A stretch of DNA of 64,000 nucleotides from Sweltsa coloradensis. Lineage: Eukaryota; Arthropoda; Insecta; Plecoptera; Chloroperlidae. The notes beneath the pieces are model-generated. The model saw only the letters and a program-made list of their open reading frames with translations. It did no database searches and was not told where the DNA came from. The translations under genes and the position numbers were made by a program. This document shows positions 56,501-64,000 of the stretch, piece after piece. The number at the start of each line of letters is the position of its first letter. The first letter of the stretch is position 1. The DNA is taken from positions 372,001 to 436,000 of the forward strand of contig JAMZAV010001058.1 in NCBI GenBank assembly GCA_024449915.1, read 5' to 3'.

Positions 56501-59500
56501 AATTTTACGATTTTTTTCGAATTTTAAAACATTTCTTCGACTTATAACTCCTACATGCTTTATCCGAATGTAATGATTTTTTCACAGAACCTTTATTTTA
56601 TGAATTAAGATATTCGTGTGAAATTTGAGCGTAATCAAAAAATTATTTCTCATGAAAATCGAAATTTTACGGGTTTTTTCATTTTTAAAACAATTCTTTG
56701 ACTTGAACACCTACATGCTTTATCCTATTGTAATGATTTTTTCACAGAACCTTAATTTTATGAATTAATATATTTGTGTAAAATTTGAGCGCAATCGAAT
56801 AACTATTTCTTATGAAAATTTCATTTTTACGATTTTTTTCTTTTTTAAAAATTATGATTAATTAAAAAAATAAAGTTAATTTTTCATTTAATTTCATTTA
56901 TTTAAAAAAAATCTTCGACTAATTAATGATTTTTTCACAGAACAACAGTAAAAATCCGCGTAACACATGGCAACTTAGTGCACCAATTACGCTCATCCAA
57001 CAACGCGGCGGGACTTAAGCGTTTTCCTAGTGTAATCAAAGCATACTATGTGTAATGTCTCAAACCTCCCTACAGGTGGGAGGTATGAGTCGGATGGTGG
57101 GAGGTATGAGTCAACTGCAATTTGAATCACTAATAGATATAATAGATCGTTTTTAGACTAGGGCAGAGTGAACACATGTATTTAAGATGAATATTATGTT
57201 TTATTATTATTGATTTTTGGTGTTTACCATGTTATTTAAGAATTATTTTGAGAATAACACACAATAAACAAATGCTGAAGTCACTTGCAAATATTACAAT
57301 ATAAAAAAACAAAAAAACATGTGCTTATACCCTGTATCGATCTTTCTATCGCATAAGAAAAGAAACAACATGCATATTAGTAAACATTGGCTTAGGCCTA
57401 CACAAAAGTTTAGATAGGCATCCGCATAGTCCTTTATAGTGTACGGTTTTAAAGTTTATAGCTAAATGTTGCGATATTTGGCTATCTCGGGAACAGAATA
57501 TTGGTTTGGTTGCATTATTGAAACTGTATCATACTTCTGGTCTGGTGTATCTGGTCATTTCCAGTGTTCAACACCAAACATCGTCATTACCTACTTTTAC
57601 TTTACTACTTTACGATCAGATTTTTTTTCTTCCAGGTATAAGGTATCCTTAAAATGAAAGATAAGATGTTGAGTATAACTTAAGTATGTTAACTATGGCT
57701 TACTTAAGGATAAAAACCATTATAATGTTTGGAAAACAAGCAATACCACTATTATGTGAGGTTATGTGTCTGGCTCAAACCTCCCTCAAAAACTTGTCTC
57801 AAACCTCCCTCAGTCCAATTATTGATTAATATGCTTCAAATTATTCTTAAATTAATTAAAATCAAATTGGCATGGTTTTACATGATAATTAAACATTATT
57901 TAAGTACTTATTAAGATGATCTTAGCTCAAGTCATGAATCATGATTCATGACACTGCACAGCTGCTTCGCAAATAGGAGGGAAACATACAATATTAGCAG
58001 CATTAACCAAGTGGTATCTATAGAACAACCCTCGACAAATGTACGAAAAGTACACTCGCGTCGTGTAACATCCACTCGCAAGTAGGGGGAGTGGTACAGC
58101 TGGGGTCTGGGGCGAAGCCCCAGCCGCCGGAGGCTTTTTCGCCGAAGGCGAAAAATTTTTGGGTTCTCTATTATGTTTGGTGGCCTAAAACGCGATTTGA
58201 GGCGACATCTAATCTTAAAAGAACGATTAACAGAAAGCTAATATTGCATTACCAACTCCTTACGTCAAGTCATAGGAGTTCGATCCTCAGTCAATGTGAA
58301 GTAGGTGCTAGGCCTAGGCTAGGACCGCGGCACAATGCGAGTTCAAATAGGCCTAGGCCTACCACCTACTAGATTGACGTCCGTTTTCATTAGGATGGGC
58401 AAAGTCACTGATTTTATAATTAAAATAAACACTACTTTCGTTTATTATGATTCATAATACTAAATCCAAGATCACGGTAGGCCTAGCCCTAGGCCCTATT
58501 GTGATTTCAACCTAGCAGCTGACGTTTGCAAGTCTGCGAGATGCTAGACAAGTTTCACGATTTCATTATTACACAGTTACACTTATTATCAGGAGGATGT
58601 TGCACGGGATTTAGGGCTGTCGGTGGATTCTCATATTTCTCTCCAATAACGTAAGATGAAGTTAAAAACATATTAAGAATGGTTTCGTCGTTTGCGTCGA
58701 TTTTACGCCTAGTTTAGGCGTCGCGTCTCTTTCTTTGTTACGTGCGTTGTTGGGTAGCCTGGAACTTGACCTTGACTTTTTGATAGATCGTTTTTGGCGA
58801 GTGGTTGGTAACAGGCCATGCTGCGCATCAGGTTATGCGCGGTAGTTGTATTGCAGGCGCGGCGATTCAAATGCTAGATCGTAAAAAAAGCGCGGTCGCA
58901 CGATAAGTTATCTGCGAGTGTCAATTTTCCAACTCGCAAGCAACAAATTTTCACTCGCAAATTGCGAGCTTGCGAGTGGGATTGTCGAGGGTTGTCTATA
59001 GAAGGCATATTTGGGGTCAAATTTGAATCTTGTTTGGTTTAAAAGTTGAAGATGTTACAAATGCATAATTCTGCTATTCTGATTTTTTCATAATATCAAC
59101 TGACAAGCTAAAACCTTCACTGGCTCATACCTCCCACGGCTCAAACCTCCCCACTCTCCCCTATCTTCTTCTTCTGCTATTGACTATTAGTTGGTGACAG
59201 GTTTCTTCTTCGTCTTCCACTCCTCTAGGCCTATATCCCTCAGCTTCCATAATCCCGCTCTAGCTCTCTTATGCCCATTGATTGACCAATGCACACACAG
59301 TGTCGCACGCTGTGGCCGTGGGTCTGTCTATTAAGGCTCCACACTTTTATGTATTTAATGTCTATCCTGGTATGTATTTAGTTTTAAAAACTGATTTACC
59401 TACATAGGAAGACAATAAATAAAACTTAGTAGGCCCACCTGTCATAAATGAACACAAAATGCTGAACTCCTGTAGCTATCTACAATGCAAAGATGATCCA

Positions 59501-62500
59501 GTAGCACTTCTTGTGTTTCCTCTAGTTTTTATTATGCAAACCTAGCAGGATTGTAGCTAAACATGGCCACAATGAATTCGTGTTTTAAAAGTTACATAAC
59601 CCAGTGGACCTCGTGTTGACTACCTTCACGGTTTGATGTGCATCTTAGGCTAGGGACTAAGAGCTGGATGCACATCAGTCACTTACAAACCACTGCTACT
59701 AAGAGTCTAAAGTCACACAGCCACATGTTATTTTCCATAAGCACGTTCAAATGTTCAATCAATTATACATGCAGTGGGTGTTGAGTGACTGTTGTGCATC
59801 CGGCCCTAAAAGCCCCGTTACACTATCAACTTGTTGACAAGACTTCATTCTGTGTGTGTGTCACCTCCATCAACTGTTGACGGATACTTGGAACATTCCG
59901 TCAAGAGAAGTGCCACCTTGAAAGCGATTCATACCCAAATAGATAGTAGGCCTAATTACGTACATATGCGGTATACAGCTGTGAATTACATTCAAGAATT
60001 AATGACATAAGGATTTTAAAGAGTTAAAAGTTTTGTTATTGCCATCCCGAAGCTTTTTTGCTCATCATCAGTACTGCTCTAAGCCGCCGCCAAACTATGT
60101 CTGCTGCTGTCCCGGTTAGTGCGCTCGGCTACAACGGGTTCAGTGTAAATTACTCGCATAAATTAAGTCTTTCTTTCCACAAAATAACACTTTAACGTGG
60201 ATGGAACAACAACACACGCTTCACACTTTATGAAGCGTAAGAGACTTCCATAGTCAATGATACAGTCTCTACACTACCATTATGTTGGTATAAAAGTATA
60301 CACTCAACAAAATGATCATGTGACAAAATGTCGCTCAGCCATTGGTTGAACATTGTCAACATCTGGTCAACATTGCCCAAAAGTTGAACTTGTTCAACTT
60401 CTTGTCAACATATTGCCATGGTTGTCAATTTTGAGTCAACATATTTCAGTGTGTGATAGCTCAATTGCCTACATCTGGTCAACAAGTTGAGGGCTTTAAG
60501 CTGCTTGATGTTGGTAAAGGGACTTTGTTTGATATTATTTTGTTTGTTTCATCAACATAGGCCTAGGTCTACATTGAGCTATCATCAACTACTACGCGAC
60601 GCCCTAAACACTTTGCTTCAAAATTGGATATTACAATTAGTCAAACATGCTATGTCAGATAAAGAAATTACTTTCTATTCCCTTGCCCAAACTATGTATG
60701 AATTGAAATCATTAATTAAATGGCGTTATCTATTGATTTAAAATAGCAGACTGGGCTAGGCCCCTTATCTTATCATCCTCTATTAGGATGTGTCCCTCCC
60801 CCTTCTACTAAAGGTCCAAGGTCACACACATGCCTAGACATGATCCAATTAGTCAACATTCTCCTCTCTGTTGATGGTTTTATTATTGTTCTAGTTCTAG
60901 ATCACAGTGTAGAGCCTATTGTAGCTACTTTGCACTATTATTGTTCTAATTCTAGATCACAGTGTAGAGCCTATTGTAGCTACTTTGCACTACCTACTAG
61001 AAGTCACATTAAGAACACTTGTTCCAAGAAGGTTCAGGCAATTGCAAGATGTCTTGTTCAGAACATCAAAACAAAATATAAATGCTATTTTTATTTTGGT
61101 TTGATAAATTATTTGGTTTAGTTGGATGGCCAGCAGATCCATCTGTGTAGGCCTGCCCCTTCCCAAACTGTAAACAATACGTTGGTCGATGTACCACACA
61201 TTGACTGGTAGTGGTCGGCCTACCTACACCATATGAACCTGGTGCAAATTGCAATCCTTCCTGGGTTATTCCACCAGAAATCAACCAATTATAAGAAAAG
61301 TAGTTGCTGATACTGTACATTTTATTTTATATTTGACCCAAAGATAACTATAGCCTAGGCCTATATAGGTAGATGACAAATCAGTTCTGTTTCTAAGGCT
61401 ACATTTTTAGAGCAAACCATATCTGAGACATGGGTTTATACCATGTGTCGGCAGAGTCAAATTCATACTTTTTGAGGTTAGTAATTTTACTACCATTTGC
61501 AGCAGCATCCATACTTACATTATTTATACCTATTTAATACATTCTAAAGAAATATGTAGACCTACCAAGAAGAAAACAATTTAAAAAATCATAAAGACAT
61601 AAATGATGGCACTGAGTTTCATCATTAAATGGGTGTTTACTGTTTTGCTTTTAGCTTTTTGTAGCCCTTTCAGTCAAAATGGGGATCATGTTTCAAAACA
61701 AAAGTTTTTGTGAATAATAGCACCAACTCTAGGTAGGTAGCCTACCGGCAAAGATTAGTCATGTCATCTTTGCTACCGGTTCATGTAGGCATATGAGAAT
61801 AAAAATATTGTCTTTTGATACTGGGTCTCCCCCCCCCCCCCCAGTTACCCCTAAAAATGCCAACATTTGAAGAATTTGACATTTTCAAGGTCACATAGGC
61901 TTATCTCAAAAGGGGGACCTAGCAAAAATATGATATTTTTAGGTTTCCCAACTACAACATTAGGCCTATATCATAGCAACTCACACTGGCTTCAAATTTG
62001 TAGTTGATACTCAAAAGCCGTTTAGGTTTGACAACTTTCCTAAATTTGAGGTACTGTAAGGTTTTTAAATTATATTTTAACTTAAGTGTTGTTTTTTATT
62101 TTCTAGGGTGGCTGGTTTTCTAGTCATCGTCATTGAAGCCCCTTGTTGCTGCCTCTTCATCGACTTTGTCCAAAATCTCAGCGATTTTGTGGACAAGCGA
62201 CCGTATTGGAATCGAGCAGCCTTGTATTGCGTCATCGCACTGCCTGCTATATTCCTGTGCCCCGGTCTTACGAGCATATTCGGGAGTGGGCTCATCTTTA
62301 CAACGGGCATAATCTATGGACTTATGTCTCTTGGAAAGAAGTAAGTGATTTTGTGTTATAAATTAATTTCTTTAGGGCCGCTTAAATTTGGTGTCGGAAC
62401 GAATAATTGGGCTAACCAACTGTAGTTAACCATAGGCCTATCTGTCTAACATAGGCCTACCGCTACTCTCTTGGTACCGGTAGTCATAAATTATCATAGG

Positions 62501-63326
62501 CTAATGTAGATCGAGGGCTCCACTCTTTGTTTGTCTTAATTTTTAATTATTTATATTTAAATTGATTTATTTTCAACTTTGAAATTCGTTACCTTTACGG
62601 TACATCAATACATCGCTAGGCAGAATGTATTCTACTAGGTAAGAGGCACCCGATATATGGCAACGGTTGTTACAGAGTGCACGAGATTGCCTTGAAAAAC
62701 ATCTGGCCGAAATGTTAAGTTCTGATTATCATGACAACTCAAATGTTTAACAGAAGCATTCATATAGGCCTAAAATTATGGCTTATGTGGACAAGCATGG
62801 GAAAAGTTATAGCCTAGGCCGGGTCTACTGTTAGTAACTTTCATAAGCCTGTGACAATACATTACGAGCTAAGGTGATGATAATTTAGAGCTTTTTTAAG
62901 TTGTAGATGCCTAATATGCATTTACTTGTACTAGTGACTGTACATAATGTTAGGCCTACTAACTAGCCTACACTCCATATTAATGAAAAAATTATTGCAA
63001 ATAAATTATTATTAGCCTACTCCTCAATGCAGAAACTGCTAAATTACTAATAAGTAAATACCATGTAATGGTAATGAGATTAACAGTATGTGGACTAACT
63101 TATATAGTTTTGTAAATAATATTGTGATTTATGTACAGATAATAGATACCTTTGTACATGTATGTTCTTGCTTGTGGGGTTGAATGTGGTGTTGTTGTTG
63201 TCTGGCAGAGGCTCCCAACAGGACATGGCAGCCATGGCCTCGCCGCAGCCGTTGAGCCCACAGGGTGGCCAACCCGACCACCACACAACTCTCATGGAGG
63301 ATCCCGACGTGTGGCGCCCGACTTAA
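50574..63326 (+). CDS. fwe: Flower (CACFD1/fwe) tetraspan membrane protein, 5 coding exons
   Basis: Flower proteins are four-pass synaptic-vesicle and plasma-membrane proteins, reported as Ca2+ channels linking exo- and endocytosis and as cell-competition markers in Drosophila. Exons: 50574-50576 (ATG only), 50667-50787, 50920-51001, 62107-62340, 63209-63326; 558 nt (185 aa), phases continuous. Membrane segments lie near residues 36-56, 59-85, 106-122 and 124-142. Glu79 in VIEAPCCC matches the acidic residue proposed for Ca2+ permeation. The C-terminus TTLMEDPDVWRPT is the form seen in many arthropods. Intron 3 is 11.1 kb and full of transposons. AATAAA at 63624-63629 follows the stop by about 300 bases. 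Confidence 0.95.
50667..50787 (+). CDS. fwe: flower exon 2
   Basis: Residues 2-41: FAEKLGSMMQRP, a charged linker, and the conserved PWWMKYAGRGLG before the first membrane segment. Acceptor GTCTAG, donor GTAAGT. Confidence 0.95.
50920..51001 (+). CDS. fwe: flower exon 3 (TM1)
   Basis: Residues 42-68: IAIALGFSNCFGILLG, then CLISGMWQ. Too short for a standard open-frame search; supported by GTTTTCAG, donor GTTAGT and exact phase on both sides. Confidence 0.93.
51690..52893 (-). pseudogene. CR1/Jockey-type LINE remnant in flower intron 3
   Basis: Minus strand: VTSGVPQGSVLGPLLFVIYV, RLFADDCVIY, then (frameshift near 52570) KIKYLGVWLHKHLKWEDQV, RPVVEYAGSAWDPY, then (frameshift near 52310) IEAVQRRAARRIM and a C-terminal tail ending NDLQD. 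The F-A-D-D is intact; the 5' end is truncated at palm motif 4. Similar 3' fragments lie at 46737-47215 and, tiny, near 59164-59200. Confidence 0.85.
53717..53733. repeat. (TC)n microsatellite
   Basis: Eight to nine CT units. Confidence 0.9.
54158..56242. mobile_element. Nested DNA transposon with GTTACGTGTGTGAC motifs
   Basis: Ends GGGCGATTCCACTG and CAGTGGAATCGCCC, flanked by TATG (54154-54157, 56243-56246). Eight copies of GTTACGTGTGTGAC or GTTACGTTTGTGAC at 54171, 54351, 54538, 54560, 55668 (reverse), 55682, 55703 and 55859, clustered toward both ends. Contains a decayed minus-strand protein remnant. Confidence 0.7.
54712..54906 (-). pseudogene. Decayed protein remnant inside the nested transposon
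   Basis: Minus strand reads EMTSDSEPLVEVQVGDWCLV, TYE, stop, VVYAGKVVKKESAKVQVSKM, PDGKYWKWKWPEV: a small beta-rich module (V-G-D-W-x-L-V ... W-K-W-P) of the kind seen at the C-terminus of several transposon proteins. One internal stop. Family not identified. Confidence 0.4.
56260..57030 (+). mobile_element. Helentron-like element E
   Basis: T / TGGATGAGCGTAGCGAGCGAAGCG ... AAGCGTTTTCCTAG / T, with subterminal CGCTCATCCAA near the 3' end and about three internal AT-rich units. Inserted just beyond the right end of the 54158-56242 element. Confidence 0.78.
58025..58994. mobile_element. hAT-type element with 8-bp TSD
   Basis: Ends ACAACCCTCGACAA and TTGTCGAGGGTTG, flanked by TCTATAGA on both sides (58017-58024, 58995-59002). 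970 bp. Several ACTCGCAAG words near both ends. No intact transposase. Confidence 0.82.
59806..60505. repeat. Region of recurring GTCAACA words, possible transposon
   Basis: AAAGCCCCGTTACACTATCAACTTGTTGAC at the left faces GTCAACAAGTTGAGGGCTTT at the right, with many GTCAACA/TGTTGAC words between 60345 and 60490. Ends are imperfect and no duplication is clear. Confidence 0.4.
60881..60990. repeat. Exact-length tandem duplication, 2 x 55 bp
   Basis: 60881-60935 and 60936-60990 differ at only one position (TTCTAGTTC / TTCTAATTC). Confidence 0.95.
61829..61843. repeat. Poly-C tract
   Basis: Uninterrupted C run of about 15 bases in flower intron 3. Confidence 0.9.
62107..62340 (+). CDS. fwe: flower exon 4 (TM2 to TM4)
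   Basis: Residues 69-146: VAGFLVIVIEAPCCC, ALYCVIALPAIFLCPG and FGSGLIFTTGIIYGLMSLGKK. Donor AA/GTAAGT. Confidence 0.97.
63209..63326 (+). CDS. fwe: flower exon 5 (cytosolic tail)
   Basis: Residues 147-185, with the QDMAAMASP and TTLMEDPDVWRPT motifs. TAA at 63324-63326. Higher GC than its surroundings. Confidence 0.95.
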
Positions 63327-63623
63327 GGGGCCACACGTCTCGAGAGAGAGAGGCAAACAAAAGCACTAATATATCCGTCCGCATGGCTCTGCACTGTAGC
63401 TTGCATGCAGCACTCGTAGGCAAGGCTTGGCAGGGTCTAACATCCCCTAATAATGCTTGGCACTCAACTTGCTAGGGGGCTAACTGTACAGAATTATTAA
63501 TGACTGGGTATCTACAAGTTTGGAAAAGCCGGAACAGTCTGGGAATTTGACAGATCTAAATTTAAAGCCTGGGGAATTGTAAATTCTCGTATGATATTTC
63601 TGGAATTTGGTTATTTCCTTAAA

Positions 63624-63634
63624 AATAAAATAAA
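63624..63634 (+). terminator. Polyadenylation signals for flower
   Basis: Two AATAAA hexamers share one base (63624-63629, 63629-63634), about 300 bases after the TAA of exon 5 and upstream of the candidate alternative last exon. Confidence 0.55.
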
Positions 63635-63929
63635 CAGACCCCATTTGATCCCTCTTTATGTGTCAATGCTGTCAATCTTACTGTCTGGGTCAAAATACTC
63701 TACTGTCTGTAGGCTTAATAAGTACATAATACTATTTTGTATTTGCCTTTGTAGTTGAATATTTTATGGCAGCACAATTTTCAGTCTGGAAAACATGTTC
63801 CTGGAAAAGTAAGGGAATGTAGAATCCTGAAATATGTAGATACCCTGAATAAGAATACTAATCAAATTAGCTTTGGCTTTATAATTATTTCACTGTACTG
63901 TGGTTAAAAGTTAAAAGTTTTCATTTCAG

Positions 63930-63975
63930 CCGCTTCCTCTCTCTGGATGAATATCGAAGCCTGTGTATGGAGTGA
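63930..63975 (+). CDS. fwe: Possible alternative last exon of flower
   Basis: After acceptor TTTCATTTCAG, the phase left by exon 4 (AA) reads N-RFLSLDEYRSLCME and then TGA at 63973-63975. Drosophila flower makes isoforms that differ only at the C-terminus by alternative last exons, so a second short tail is plausible. It could be chance: only 15 codons. Confidence 0.4.
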
Positions 63976-64000
63976 TAATTTTGTTTATGTATATAATGCC

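Larger units (their letters stand above)
54012..59163. mobile_element. 5.15-kb DNA transposon with 24-bp perfect inverted ends
   Basis: Ends TAGGGGAGAGTGGGGAGG-TTTGAG and its exact complement (54012-54035, 59140-59163). The word CTCAAACCTCCC recurs at 57059, 57775, 57798 and 59139, and GGGAGGTATGAGTC at 57082 and 57099, like subterminal transposase-binding repeats. It hosts three further insertions (54158-56242, 56260-57030, 58025-58994). No target duplication or intact transposase seen, so the superfamily is open. Confidence 0.7.

Overview
The window is animal nuclear DNA, AT-rich, with introns and abundant transposons. It is most likely from an arthropod other than a drosophilid, for example a crustacean or hemipteroid insect. 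This rests on the KLHL20 gene, which reads like arthropod 'diablo', and on the arthropod-like second zinc finger of the PARP gene. No bacterial gene organisation is present, and most short open frames in the window are transposon debris or chance.

Three host genes could be assembled exon by exon with consistent splice phases. (1) A PARP1-like poly(ADP-ribose) polymerase lies on the + strand at 12281-37812. It has 16 coding exons and encodes 864 aa: Zn1, Zn2, PADR1/Zn3, WGR, helical regulatory domain and ART catalytic domain. It appears to lack the BRCT/automodification segment, has Asp at a Zn1 zinc-ligand position, and has a diverged 'PARP signature'. (2) A KLHL20/diablo BTB-BACK-Kelch Cul3 adaptor lies on the - strand at 49757-44607 (six coding exons, 582 aa). 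(3) A flower family (CACFD1/fwe) membrane protein lies on the + strand at 50574-63326 (five coding exons, 185 aa), with a possible alternative last exon at 63930-63975. KLHL20 and flower are head-to-head across about 0.8 kb; PARP1 and KLHL20 are tail-to-tail. A probable terminal exon of an unrecognised gene lies at 1710-2047.

Region by region. 1-1690: an inverted tRNA-like SINE, then an RTE-like LINE 3' end split by a Helentron-like insertion. 1710-2575: the orphan terminal exon and its 3' UTR. 2593-12280: intergenic, with a 3-bp-TSD DNA transposon, inverted-repeat elements, a tandem duplication, a hAT element inside a foldback element, and a second hAT MITE. 12281-37812: PARP1, whose introns hold PIF/Harbinger and pogo-like MITEs, nested Helentron-like elements, hammerhead-like short repeats, an RTE fragment and a nearly complete but broken CR1/L2-group LINE. 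37900-44600: intergenic, with a foldback element, a Penelope-like remnant with inverted arms, small MITEs and a pogo-like MITE. 44607-49757: KLHL20, with a 5S-rRNA-like repeat, a SINE-like repeat and a LINE fragment in its introns. 50574-63326: flower, whose long third intron holds a CR1/Jockey-type LINE remnant and a 5.15 kb DNA transposon carrying three further insertions.

PARP1 (DNA-damage signalling), KLHL20 (ubiquitin ligase adaptor) and flower (membrane trafficking and cell competition) have no known joint pathway; their proximity looks like ordinary gene order.
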